A stretch of DNA of 64,000 nt from Tetrahymena elliotti 4EA (lineage: Eukaryota > Ciliophora > Oligohymenophorea > Hymenostomatida > Tetrahymenidae): contig JH720323.1 of NCBI GenBank assembly GCA_000231825.2, positions 337,825 through 401,824 on the forward strand, given 5' to 3'. Shown one piece after another: positions 25,795-38,509 of the stretch (positions within the stretch are counted from its first letter, which is position 1; each line of letters opens with the position of its first letter). The translations under genes were made by a program, and so were the position numbers. Below the pieces are notes generated by a model. It was not told the origin of the DNA and made no database searches. It saw only the letters and a program-made list of their open reading frames with translations.

Positions 25795-26528
25795 TCAAAT
25801 AACATCATTTTTCTACTATTAAATTGGTTATTCCTCTATTTTTAAACCTTATTCCACCTAGATTTTCTCACTTGATTATTATTATTAAATTTCTTCTTCA
25901 CCTTGTGTCTTTAAGAGCTCTTGACTTTAAATTTATTAATTCTCCTTCTTGGATAAAAATTATTTCCTTATCTTGTTACAAAGTGAGCATTTTTTCAACA
26001 GAAATACTTTGTTACCTTATTCTAAATATGTTAAAAAATATTTTACAAAATTAAAAATATCAAATAAATAAGTAATCTATAATTTTAAGTTAGTAGGCTT
26101 TGAACATTTTTAGATGTGTGAAATTGTGTTTGCACAATTGACTAATTTAATAAATATTTAAAGAGAACAACATATAAAAGCTAAATCAATCTTTGATAAG
26201 CGGTATCCTAAGAAATTCTATTGAAAGAATTTGTTATAAAATGAATCAAATAAAAATAATAAAAATCCAAAAATGAAGTTACTTTCTATTTGGTATTTAG
26301 ATTTTTCATAGAACTATAAACATTTTCTACAATAATCCTTAGATATCTCCTTATCTCTAATAATATGAAAGGATAGATAAATATTACATTTTTGTAAAAA
26401 TAAATTAGCAATCATTACACTCTAATAACTCTCTTTTAAGCATTAAGTGCAAATTCTTTTAAATAAAAATTAGAAAGTTCACTAGATTGTTCTTTAATGG
26501 CTAACGATATTTAGTAAAGATAATTCAT
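25795..26528 (-). CDS. RNase P/MRP protein subunit, Rpp21/Rpr2/Snm1-like (134 aa)
   Basis: Three exons in phase: 26528-26419, 26356-26283 and 26015-25795, with introns of 62 and 267 nt. The product begins with a helical segment (LSNFYLKEFALNAQKRVIRV) followed by DKEISKDYCRKC, a KVFLLKKCSLCNKIRKQF block and an acidic Gln-rich tail. The order of helices then CxxC...CxxC, including the K(R)xxIRxD...I...YCxKC consensus, is that of the Rpr2/Rpp21/Snm1 family, small zinc-ribbon subunits of nuclear RNase P (tRNA 5' processing) or RNase MRP. The introns are supported because the frame closes exactly and the zinc ligands come together only after splicing. Longest standard-code frames here are shadows. 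The family call is mine from motif memory; a profile search would settle it. Confidence 0.72.
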
Positions 26529-27138
26529 TTTGGATAAAACTTCATTATCTTTCACCTTTTATAGCTCTGCTGGGCTATAAGTTTTTATTGCTGTTGTTGA
26601 ATTTTAATTTATCATTCTCTACTTTTCTAAATATTACTTATATATCTATATTATATCCTCTGAGCTTATTTTTCAATACACATAACAAAAAGGTAGTCAC
26701 TTTTGACAAAAAAATAAATAAATTTAATTTGAAAGTAAAATTAATTTATTCAATAAATTATTTTTTTAAAGATAATTTAGAATTCTTATTTGAATGAACT
26801 TCAAGCTTCTAAAGTTTTGTAAAAAGGTGATGTCAAATAGAGTTTGTTACTCTACCTGTTAATAATAATAAATGTAAATTGTTTAAAATTCTTAAAAATA
26901 AAAAGTGATTTTCTAATCATAAAAATATTATGAAACTTAACTTAACAATTTTATTAAATTCAATTAGAATTTTAATTTAAGAATTTATTTGAAATTTCTA
27001 ATTTTATAATTAAATTAATCAGAGAAAGAGAGGGATATATAATAATATGTACAAAAGAAAATTATTTTTTTATTTTTATTAAATAGAATAAATTATTTAT
27101 ACAAAATCTCACTTATGAGTTGAGTTTTTTTCAGTCAT
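26529..27138. other. Intergenic region, 0.6 kb
   Basis: Between two minus-strand genes: promoter side of the Rpp21-like gene and 3' side of the histidine kinase gene. A hydrophobic plus-strand frame at 26588-26797 has no codon or family support and is taken as chance. Confidence 0.55.
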
Positions 27139-30100
27139 TCAGTCTGATCCAGATTCTGCTTATTCAATAGCTGCTATTAGAGAATTTACTGTTACTGGCT
27201 TTTCCATATAGGCATCTGCTCCAGCTATTTTAGCGTTTTCTCTATCTTTTAGAGAGCCAAAAGCTGTAATCATAACAATTTTTAATGGGTTCATTTTACC
27301 TTCTTTGACTAGATTTTTTATTATTCTTGTTGCTTCTATTCCATCCATTATTGGCATATTGACATCCATCAAAATAAGATTGACATATTGTTGGCTTCTA
27401 AACTTTTCTTTCACTATTTCAAGAGCTTGTCTACCATTAAAAGCTTCAAAAACCTCTGTCTATGAACTTATTTACTGTTTCAGTAACAATTTAAGGGCAA
27501 GAATATTAAACCCAGTATCATCTACAATTAATATTTTTTTATATTTGCTAAATACTAGCCTACCAAGAGTATTATTTTATATCAAAACACTCTAAGTTAT
27601 TTTTCTACCCTTTTTTCTTTAAATATTTTATGAAATATTTGTGTTTAAGGAATTATTCGGAGTTAATAATGAAGAGTTAAAGTTGTTTTGTTGGCTTTGT
27701 TGAAACTAGGTTATAATTGACTTAGAACTCTTTTTAGCTTTATCAAGATTAAATTAATCACGCTGTTGATTTGCTTTATTTCATTAAAAAATAGTTTAAA
27801 TTAATTAAAAAAGAAATAAAAATGAATTTACTTTATTTATTTTAGAACAATTAGAGATGATTTTAATATTCTGAAGATTCATCTTTTGTTATGTTATTAT
27901 TAGAGTGAACAGGAGAATCTTAAGTAATGATTGAATTATTAGATTAGTCAACAACAAGGTTATCTTTGAAATGATTTCCAATTGTTTAAATAAATTTAAA
28001 TTTACTAAACAAAGGTGTTTAAACTTTATTTATTATATCGAACCTATTTTCTGGACTTAATTGATTATTTACATCCAACTCATCTATTTGATATTATCTT
28101 TATATAAGCTGTTAACTACTTTGATCATTTTTTAATTCTATTTAGCTCTGTTAAATCTTAATATTATTTATATTACTTTAATTTAAATTGCTTGTACCAT
28201 TTAAACCTGCTGTTAGGCATTCGTTTCCATATGGAAGTATTTCTGAGACTATATTAGCTAATAATGATTATGATCTATTTTTCTGATTCCTCATATTCGT
28301 TTTTTTCTCAAACTTTTATTGCTTAAATTATGAATCTATGTTTTAAAACTAAGATGAGCTATCTCTTTCTCCTTTATTTGACTTGAAGTTTAAATTTAAA
28401 TCGCTAGTTATTCTTTAACCACTATACTAACGAAAGTTTGTTGTTTTGTTGCTTCCCTAATTGGATATATTGCCTTCTATCATCTCTAAACTTAATGTTC
28501 CACTTGGTAAGTGTTATTGAGATTTACAATTAGAATAACCAAACATAATTTCCTTTTTCTTTTACATTTCTAGTAGTTACTATTTCTGATAAGATTCACC
28601 TAAAGCTCTTATTTTTTTTAAACTTGAAAGAGACTCTTGCAATTAATATTTGCTCATAGTTTATTATTCTTCTAGGAATCTATGAACAAGAAATTAGAAT
28701 GTACTACCTTAACCTTCCTTACTAATAAGTTCAATATTGCCATTACCAACTTTTTAAACTAACTTTTGACATATTGCCAAACCAATCCCACAACCTGATT
28801 AAAAAATATATTAAAAATTTAAGAAAATATTGTTTCATTAATCAATAATTAAATGTTTACCATGTTAATAATTTTTCTTTTATTAATATGTTCCATATGG
28901 CTGAAATATTTTTTTTTGTAATTAGCTGCTTATACCAATGCCTGTATCAGCAATAGAAAATTAAAGGTATTGATTATTTAATTAAGTTATTTCAAAAAAA
29001 ACATAGCCTTTAAATGTAAACTTTAATGCATTTCCTATTAAATTCAATACTATCTGTTTGATACGATTGAAATCATTATAAATAAATGTATTCTCAACAC
29101 TAATTGATGTTTTGAATTCTATTCCTTTACTCTTTGCCTAGTATTCTATTAATTCTCGGATTTCAATCATTAATTCATTCAGGTTAAATTTTTAAGGATT
29201 TAACTTAAATTCTCCTTTCTTCATATTTTGAAAATCTTGAATATCATTAATAATAGCTGTCAGCAAAACTCCATTTTTACGAGCTATCTGAACACATTTC
29301 TACATTTCATGAAAATTTGTTAAAGAAATAGCACTCTCAAGTATACTAATAATTCCATTTAAAGGAGTTTTTAAATCATGAGTAACTGTATTTATCAAAT
29401 CATCTTTATAATGATTAATTTCTTTATAAAAGTCATTTTTTATTTTATCTGATATGTTTGTCATAAGAATTAAAATGCAAAGTTCGTTTTCCCATATACA
29501 CTCAACTAGTCTCATTTCATAATACTCTACATGATTACCTTTGGAATCTTTCCTAGAAGTGTCATTTAGAGTCATACTATTAATGTTTTGATTTTAATTA
29601 TAAACACTAGTGATATAACTACCATTTTGATTATTATTGCTTATCGTATTGCTCACACAATTTAAGTTTTTATTATTAACAGTATTATTATTTGATTCTT
29701 CATTTACATTATCATCTTCTTCATCATTCTCTTCACTTCGCTTTCTATTTGTTAACTAATTACTTTATTATTTCTTTTTCAAAGCAGATTCTTCTTGCTT
29801 TGCATTTTCTTCCTATTTCGTTTTATCTTTCGAAATTTGAAGATGGATATTAAGGATACACTTAGAATAGTGCTCCTCTTTTTCTAATCTTAAGAAATTT
29901 GTATTTTAATTTTTTAAATTATTTAAGCTTTATAGACTCTTAGCATTTCTGTAATTTTCTATTTTCTTAATAATTAAATCTTTCAAGGGTACATATTTTT
30001 GTTATTTATTATCATTTTTATTCTACTTCATTTAATTTTCTTTATTGCACTCTACAATACTGTTAAAGTGACTCTTTATATTTAAAAATTTTAGCTACTT

Positions 30101-31671
30101 TTCACTTGGCTGTCTTGCTGATATATTAGAAGGCTACTAACTTTTTATTTTTGGAAATCTCAACTAAATTTCTGGAACTTATTCTTATTTTTCTTGTATA
30201 TTAAAATGTGAAGGATTGCTACTTTACGCTTATTGTGTATGCCCTTAGTTTTTCGATTAAATTAAATCAAATTTTTAAAATGTTATAAAATCTTGGCAAA
30301 ATAATTTTTTTTCTGAGGGTTATTGTTGCAATTATTTGTTTTTGCAAATAGATGACTACAAGGTTTTTTTATTAACTTATTATTTTTATTATCCTATTGA
30401 TTCTTCTAAAGGCTAGACGAACTTTTAAGATTAAAAATCATTTATTTAATTTTAATTTACATCTTTTATTGTTTATATAAAGTTTGTTTTATGAAAAGAA
30501 TTTATTTGTTAGGAATTTTCTAAAATGCTATTTTAATTGACATAAATATTATTCATAACCCAGTTAACATCTACATTTCCTATTCGTTTAAACTCATTTT
30601 TTGTATTTTTATTTTAAAATACTACAGATATCTCTCCTTTTTTCTCTTCATCTTCCTTTACAACTAATACAGGGCAAGGTAGGTTTTGGTTAACAAGCTT
30701 TTGCCAACCTTCTTACTCCATTTGAATGTTATAAATAAAATAAAACTATAATTTTTTGAGCTTAAAGTCTTAGTAGAATTACCATATCATAATGATATAT
30801 GAAATAATAACCAAATAAATGATCTTTTTTATAATAAAAAATATTTTCTACTTTTATTTAATCTTTAAAAATTTTAGTAATTTATATTATAATTTTACCC
30901 TTTGCAGAATCTCATTACTTAGACTTGCCATAATGCTTGCCCACATAATACTTATGCTAGCTATTTTAAAGTACCACATTTGTATCATAAAAACAAGCGA
31001 TGCAGATTAAAAAGTGAGAAGGACTCCAAATATAAAAAATAATTAAATTTTGTATTAGTAGATATGTTAATTGAATTTGAATAAACCATTTTCATCACTA
31101 CTAAACTAATATTTCTGTTAGATGTCTTGTAAATCATATTATGCTAAAAAGTAGAAGATTACACCTATAAGAATATTCATCAAAGTTAAAACGATATCTT
31201 TAAAGAATTCTAAATTGCTTTTAAAAAAAAAATTTATTTTTAATATGATTTTATCAATTATTAAAAAATGTTAAAGAATTTAAGTTTTCTTTCTTAGTTA
31301 GCTAATAATTGTTGTAAACTAACTCCATCATATAGAAACCTTTCGAAAAATTAAAATTTATGCATTAAAAAATCTTACTTTTTATATAGCATGTATAAGA
31401 TAAGTATGAGAAAAGAAGGGACTATCCCAAATAATAGAGAATACGTGATATTTTTAAAGGCGAGCATTTCAACAGATAAAATAATTATATAACCTAAGAA
31501 TTTAAATAGTAGAAATTGTTTAATCACTATATTATCAGTTGAAGAAAAAACAAGCTAATATCTCCTTTCGACATTCTTATCTTTAAATTTGAGGGTAAAT
31601 GGTTCTAAGAAAGGGAACATAGTAGCTTTCTTCCAGTTTAGAATAATGTCTTTAACAGCTTCACTTATCAT
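27139..31671 (-). CDS. Membrane hybrid histidine kinase with C-terminal receiver (1390 aa)
   Basis: Exons in phase: 31671-31379, 31217-30899, 30823-28861, 28794-27832 and 27773-27139. The N-terminal ~220 residues contain about five hydrophobic helices, e.g. IVLTLMNILIGVIFYFLA and ASISIMWASIMAS, forming a membrane sensor. A PAS-like segment (LPCPVLVVKEDEEKKGEIS) and a long Gln/Asn-rich linker follow. The H-box HDLKTPLNG puts the phospho-acceptor His near residue 686. The N-box (RIKQIVLNLIGNALKF), G1 (ADTGIGIS) and G2 (HGCGIGLAI) mark the HATPase domain. After ~300 low-complexity residues comes a receiver with DD, phospho-acceptor Asp in LILMDVNMPIMDG near 1315, MITAF and MEKPVT. All key catalytic residues are present, so a working phosphorelay sensor is likely; ligand unknown. 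The first intron is 161 nt. Confidence 0.93.
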
Positions 31672-32984
31672 AATTACTTAAAAATAAAATTAGATTATTC
31701 AACACTACTATTTCTATTATTCTACTTATATACTTAACAAATAATTTATTCAATAAATAATTCACAGCCAAAAACAAAATTTATTACTTTAAGTCAATTA
31801 AAATTAATCAGCTTTGAAATTTTTGAATGGAATATACACAAACTTCATTGAATTTATCTCATTTTAACTTTTTATTAGCTTATACTATCTACTTAAAATA
31901 TATATTTTCTCTAATTTGCTTAGATAAAATGTTATCGACAATTTAAAAATATATCATAATTCTTTTTTTACTTTAAAACATTTATTAACATGAATTGATT
32001 TTTCAATTACTACTCAAAAAATAGTATTTTAAACAAATTAAATATCAAAAAAATAAGAAAATTAATTTTATTAACAAATATTTATCATTTAAAGAAGAAA
32101 AATAAAAATAATTAATGATAAATGAAGATTAATGTTTTATTTTTATTAAAAATAACAAAATATTAACATAAAATTTCTGTTAAAAGTAGGTAGCTAAGTG
32201 AAAATTAAGTAAAAGTAAATGAACATTAAAGTTAGATAATTAGTAGTAATTTTCAATAATTATAATTAAAAAGGCTTACATTTTTTTTGAAAATCTTAAA
32301 CTAAATTATTAAATAATAGCTTTAATTTGTCAATTTTTTTATTTATTTTATGAAGTTAAAAGAATTAAAAAAATGAAATTTCTTTATTTCTAATTGCACT
32401 AAGAAAAAATATGATTATGAAAAATATTTTTTTCACTGTTGATCTTTAAATTAATAATTTTATTAACTTATTTTTTTATTGATAGTTTAAAATAAAAAAT
32501 GGAATATTTCGTTTAAAAAGTAAAAAAATATAAAGTTTTTTCTAATTAAATATTTCATGTAAAAATTATAATAGATCTGATAGAAAGTTTGAAAATATTC
32601 TAACAAAATACCTTAATTTGTTAAGTAATAAATCTTATAAAGTAAAAATAAGTAGGTAGGTAAAATAAATTTGTTAAAAATATTAAGTTTTGAAAAATAA
32701 GATTTAATGAATCTTAAACAAATAAGAGAAAATAATGTAACTCTAAATATTCAAATAGAAATAACTAATAACAAATCAATAAATTTTTAACTTATTTTTG
32801 TTTAAAAAGATAATTTAGATTTTCTCATAAATAAAAAATTAATTTAAACCAATAATACTGTTTTTAGAATATTAAAAATAAAAAAGAAAACATCTAATAA
32901 ATAAATAATAATGAACTAAAGCAATTTATCATGAATATTAATAAATTATTAATGTACAGTATTCTTAAATATGATTTTATAAGA
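31672..32984. other. Intergenic region, 1.3 kb
   Basis: Very AT-rich spacer between the histidine kinase and monooxygenase genes (both minus). No exon-like composition recognised. Confidence 0.6.
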
Positions 32985-34466
32985 TCAAAAGAGACCTATT
33001 TTAGGCACATAATCTTTTGATGCCATATGGCTTAGATCTTCTAATTTCATTTCATAATAATTTCCATTATTTGAGTGCTTTTCATAAAGTTTAGCATACT
33101 GCAGCCATATTTATTATAGCTCGTTATCGAACTCTATATCTTTCATGTCTTTATGCAATTTTTTCACATATTAGTCATGATTTGATGTAAAATTTGGTAG
33201 TTTAAGTATTCCGAGATATCCTTTTTTGCCTCCATTAGTTTTTAATTCTTCTTCAAAATCTTTCATCATTTCTTCTTTTGAAGGCAGTTATAGTTTTCCT
33301 AAGATATAATGTGTAGAATATATAGCTTAACGTTCATAGTGCTATTAACTGCTACCATTTATACTTCCAAGAAAAATTATATTAGGTTCATTTATTGATA
33401 TGATTTTATTATAAAGAGGTCCTATTGATCTGTTATTTTCATAATATTCAATACAATTATCATTGAATTTATTTAGATAATGAAAACAATATTGATATCC
33501 AGTAGCTAATAGAATTGAATCTATATTATTTATTGTTTTACCACTCTTAAGTAAAATTGAGTTTTTAGAATTAAATTATGAGCACTCATCTTAAATAAAT
33601 TCTATTAGTCCCTTTCTGATGACTTCTTAAAGTGATGTAGCATTTTTCAAATGTTCAACACTGTTTCTACCTAAAACTGTAATTCTTTTAGGAGGTTATT
33701 TAGATTCAAAAAGCAAGAGAGAGAAAATATCTTAGCAGGATGTATTCTATCCAATAATTAGTAAATGTTTGTTTACAAGCTTTTCTCCATCACTTTCACG
33801 AAAGTGATGGGTGTGATCAATATGACTCTCAAATATTGATTAATTTGGAATTTTAATTATATTTGGCTTAGAGTAGTGCCCAGAGCAACAAATCACATAA
33901 TCTGCTTAAAAATGTCTGATATCTCTTTCATAGTTGTTATAAGAAACTACTTCAACTAAAAATTTTTTTGTTAAGTCAAATGGGATTTGCTGTTTCTCTT
34001 CAAGACTCATATTCTAAACTAACCTGACATAATTTACATATGTCTCAAAAGAAATATAATCTCTAAGATTATACTAATCTGAATAGCTTCTCATATATTA
34101 TAAAAACTCATCTTGTTTCATATATTCTTGAAATTCTTTAGGAATAGGATAACCTTTATACATAGTTTTCATTTTAACACTATTTAGTCTTAAATTTTCA
34201 TATAGAGAGCTTTGAACATATCCATTATCACGTATAAAAGCATTCTTGGATGCATCAATACTGCCATCTAGTGTGTCATATTTGTCTAAGTACCACATAC
34301 CACCTAAATTATTTTTAGCTTCAAAGCAAATAGTATTAAGGTCTGATTCTTAAGATAAATATCTAACAGATAAAATCCCCAAAGGTCCTGCTCCGATAAT
34401 GATAACACTTTTCTTAGAGTAGTTGGTTTTGTATTATTCTTCTCTAGACTAATTTTAACTAGACAT
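32985..34466 (-). CDS. Flavin-containing monooxygenase (FMO-like, 493 aa)
   Basis: Intronless minus-strand frame, ATG 34464-34466 to TGA 32985-32987. The FAD-binding Rossmann motif VIIIGAGPLGI has glycines at 25, 27 and 30. FEAKNNLGGMWYLD is the second FAD-contact region, ADYVICCSGHYSKPNI the conserved central strand, and LLATGYQY the C-terminal ATG(Y) motif. The family fingerprint FxGxxxHSxxYR is represented by FESHIDHTHHFRESD, so the glycine is Ser here. The NADPH motif GxGxSG reads LLIIGQNTSCQDI, so the second glycine is Asn and the last Cys. FMOs and related Baeyer-Villiger enzymes insert one oxygen atom into soft nucleophiles or ketones using FAD and NADPH. The FAD side looks intact; cofactor use or activity may be altered. 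Length is normal for FMOs. Substrate unknown. Confidence 0.9.
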
Positions 34467-35460
34467 CTATATTTTACTTATTTATAATTATTATTTTAAA
34501 ATTGTTATTACATTTTTTCGTGGTTCAAGAATTAAATTTTTAAAGCAACCAAATGTTAAAGTAAATGGATTTATAGAACTTGTTAATTATTAAGATATTT
34601 TGATTTTTATCAGTAAAAAAGTAAAAAAATCTGAAATTTGTTAAATGGTTAATGAAATCTTATAATTTACGATCAAGAAAGTTCTCCTTATCAAAGTAAA
34701 CTGAGTTTCTGGAACTTCTGGAGAAAATGTATCAAATTAAATTTCTTTTATTTTTAATTTTGATAAAATTTTTATCCACAAATTATTAACTTTTATAAAC
34801 AAAAAATAATTCTATTCTGCCCAAATATTCGAGTACTTAGAAATATGAATCATTTTATGAATATCCTTCATAAAAATAAATTTTAGATGAAACAAAATCT
34901 AAAAAAATTTTTTAGCATTTTTAATAGCTATATTGTCTTTGTTAATATTACAAAAAACAAATTTAATTTTTTTTATCTGTGAATACACATTGATTTTCTA
35001 GATATTGAAATTGGAGAAAAAAGTAGCAAGTTAAATTAATAAAATCAAGTTCTAATAAAATAAAAATTCATTAAATATAATTAAGATTTTTTAAATGATG
35101 AAAAAATTATCCTAACTCTTCCTTTCTTCTTTCTTGAAAAAAAAGGAATTTATTTAGATAAAATAAAGTTGAACTTAATCAAATGTTTTTATAAAATCAA
35201 TTTAATTATTATTTAGAAAAAATTTAGAATCATAAAAAATTAATTACTAAGTTTAATATTAGTCTAATAAAAAGAAGAAAATATTTATGAATAACAAATT
35301 TTAAAATTGACAATAAATAATATTTTCTGTATAATTAGATTAAAGATTTTTAAAAGTGTTGAGGTTTTAATACTTTAAAATTAATCAATAAAATTAAAAT
35401 GAAACAACAAAAAATAAAAAAAATGAATACAATAAATTAAATAATTGAATTATCTATCAA
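34467..35460. other. Intergenic region, 1.0 kb
   Basis: Upstream of the monooxygenase gene and downstream of the sortilin gene. A slightly GC-richer patch at about 34665-34745 can be read on either strand as a short peptide but has no start, splice or family support. The rest is AT-rich. Confidence 0.5.
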
Positions 35461-38400
35461 TCAATCATAATGACTGGAACCTTCTTCATCTTAGTTATCA
35501 GTAAAATAATTATGTTAATTTAAATTATTATAATTTTGGTTGTTAAGTTATTAACGATCTTCATGATCTTCATAATCTTCACTTTCATTAATGTTACTGT
35601 AGTGGTTAATATTTTTTTTCTGACTAAATGAAAAGAGATTCATAAATTTATTTTCCTTTTCTTCATGATCAGATTTTGCCTTAGAAAAATCAATATAATC
35701 CTTACGATGAGAATATATAAGAGGAATTAAAGAGCTTAAATAAACTAACAAACTTGAAAGTTAAGTTCTATACTAAATTCCATAATAAATAGATACTACA
35801 GCAAAAATCAAAATTACCAAATTTTTTAAAGTATGGAAGCTAAATATTGAATTTCCAGGACATCTCCTAGTTTCTGGGGAGTAATCTACTCCTCCTTGAC
35901 AAGTATTGTAAGGTATTTTTCTATATCCTCTAGATACTTCATAGTAATCGGTACAAATTTCAGGGATAAGACCTTAGTATTCTTCATCACTAAGAGTTCC
36001 ATCCTTTACACATGGGCCATTTTATCCACTTCTAATGTATCCATAATCACATTCCCAATCTTCTTCAGAGCAAACGCATGCTTATAATTCTATTTGTCTG
36101 ATGTAACCCTTTAATGAGTAAATAAAATGGAATTAAAGAATATTCAAAAGTAATAAAATTTAAATTACATCTCCGTTTAAGCAGACAGATTCTTATTTTT
36201 TACGAGTGTATGTAACTTGTTACCCAAGCAAACATTGAGATGATTTATAGCTGTGAGGAATCCATTTTTCATAATCAGAATCGGATTCACCTGGTTAAAA
36301 AGCTCCAGAGCATTTTCTCTCAAACTAGCTAGAAAAATCAATAGTGATAGCTAAACCAGATTATTTTAAATCAGTTGGCATTGTTTTACCAAGAATCATA
36401 AAAGTAGTTCCAGTGTTAGAAGGCTCAGTTATGATATTATCAATTTCTATATCAATATCTGCAATTTAAACTTGATTCCAGGTCAGACCTTCATCTAAAG
36501 TGTACTCTATAAATTTAGTGGTTCCATAATCTTTATCTTTTGCCATAACAATAATTGATCCATGATCACCAATTTCAAAAACATAGGCACCTTTTTTAAT
36601 CTTTTAATTTGAAAAAAATCAATGAGTAAAATTATTGAGGAGCATTTTTTAAAATAAATTACTTGTTTCCATGTTAAGCCTGCATCTCTTGAGAGATATG
36701 TGTTGACTTGAGACTAGCTATGTGAAAGATATTTACCAACATTGCCATTAGCTAAAACTAAACCAATAGCATTTTTAGAAGAATAAAATGAATTATACAA
36801 ATCATTAGAGTTAGAATGAATATTTAAATAGCAGAAATCACCACATTTAATTTCTTTATTATCTTAATCTACTGATGGAGCATTTATTCTACTCCACATT
36901 CCACCTTTATCAAAAGTTATCATAGTTTATATGTTTTGAGTAGCAAGGTCTTTCAATTTAACTGCTTTTTTATCTTACTTAACTGATGTATTACTTTTTT
37001 TATTTTTAGAGTCTTATCCATTTTCATCATCTTAATTTGATTCATTTGAGTATATTGCTTCAAATTCTTCTCTTCTTCTTTTCTCATAAACATTAGCTAT
37101 GTAAATTCCGTAAATACCATGTAAACGTTCAAAATCTGTATCACCATTTTCGCTTCTAAGATGTCCTTATAAACTAGTGGAAAATCTCACACCTTAAGAA
37201 TCTGAAATGTATAAAGTACCCATAGGTGATGTTGCACCTAAGTGATTAACATTTAGAAAAACTTATCCTTCACGAGTATCTAAAATAGTAAACTTGTGGT
37301 TTTAGAGCTTCTCACCTAATTATACATCTCTTAACTTAATTTCTAACTTTTAAGGATTTGCAACCTTCAAGTTAACTTGTTACGAGTTTTACTCTATGAC
37401 TATTTAAATTATTTAAAAATTACTAAATAAACTTCATTTTAATCATTTAAAATTTTACGCTCTACGACATAAAGGTAACTTTAATCTAAATAAAAAACGT
37501 TTCCTTTTGCCAACAATATCTTTTTTGTGGCAAGAAAGTCATCGCTAAAATAAAAATTTCTTTTTTCATGTAATCCATATCTGTTTTGGTTTTTCTTGTC
37601 TTTGTTTTATTAAAAATTACTTAAATATATTCTATTTAACTTATAAAAAAAAATTATTACTATCATCTTCTTGAATCCAATATATTCTTTGTTGGGGAAC
37701 TTAGCTGTCAGTGAAATTCATATTACCCCTAATTGATTTTCATTTAAAAGATAAAAATAAATATTTTACTGATTACAAAATCAAAATTACCATTCAAATT
37801 TTTAGACATATTTAGTCAATTATTCCCAGCTATTTCCTAAATCTTTACTTAACCATAAAATAGCATATGAAAAACAGGGAGTCTTTTTGGTTTTGTCACA
37901 AAAATTATTAGTATTTGCTAAAATCCATCCTTCTTAGGTGGGATGCAACTTAAAAGTATTAATTCTATTTTAAAAACAAAAACTTTTGTAAAAAACTAAA
38001 TTATCAAAGAAATTTACCTATCTTTTTTTCTAGAAAAGGCTCTGAAAGTATTACCACAGTCTCTTGTAACCCAATTAACTTCATTTTTACCTTATAGAAC
38101 TATAATGTTAGGATTAGCTTGACTTCTGATCATTCTAATAACTTCGCTTTCAACCTTTGGATTGATTAATGAATAAGCTCGAATTCATAAAAATTGTTTA
38201 ATTTATGAAAAAATTTACAGTGACGCTATTATCAGCAACATATTTGGTACCAGAATTGACAAGGTTATCACTCATATTTTCAAAATGTATCATTTTATTT
38301 TAAGATCTATAAATTGTACCATTATCAGTTTAAACTAAAACGTTTGTATCGTTTTCTGTATCTGTTCCACACCAAATCACATCTACTATTTCTGAGTCAA

Positions 38401-38509
38401 GATAGTTCTTGCTATAAGAAATATCATACTTTTTGGCTGTTACAGTTAACTATAGAGCTGAAATGAGTAAAATTATACCTAAAAGCTATAAATTTTTATT
38501 ATCTTTCAT
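35461..38509 (-). CDS. VPS10-domain sorting receptor (sortilin-like)
   Basis: Minus-strand multi-exon gene, ATG 38507-38509, TGA 35461-35463. Confident introns are 38155-38218, 37965-38017 and 37729-37790; several further small ones lie between 37,730 and 36,100. An N-terminal signal peptide (LQLLGIILLISALQLTVTA) is followed by beta-propeller Asp-box-like repeats (SKDLGNSWEQLT, DEGLTWNQV, SRDAGLTWKQ). The Cys-rich end has CVCSEEDWECDYGYIR, then EVSRGYRKIPYNTCQGG, the hallmark C-terminal part of VPS10 domains. One TM helix (LKNLVILIFAVVSIYYGI) and an acidic cytosolic tail with EDYEDHEDR complete it, so it is type I. Sortilins carry cargo from Golgi to endosome/lysosome; in Tetrahymena members of this family are known to deliver mucocyst proteins. 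Which paralogue this is cannot be told here. Confidence 0.9.

Noticed and set aside
25824..26054. Hydrophobic plus-strand ORF of 76 codons
   Set aside because: It overlaps exon 3 of the Rpp21-like gene on the other strand, whose zinc motif is better supported.
26588..26797. Plus-strand ORF of 69 codons
   Set aside because: No gene-like codon use, no family, and typical of chance frames in this composition.
33790..33812. Ten-base perfect inverted repeat with a 2-base loop (CATCACTTTC/GAAAGTGATG)
   Set aside because: It lies inside the monooxygenase coding frame with no sign of terminator or regulatory role; taken as chance, though a cruciform is possible.
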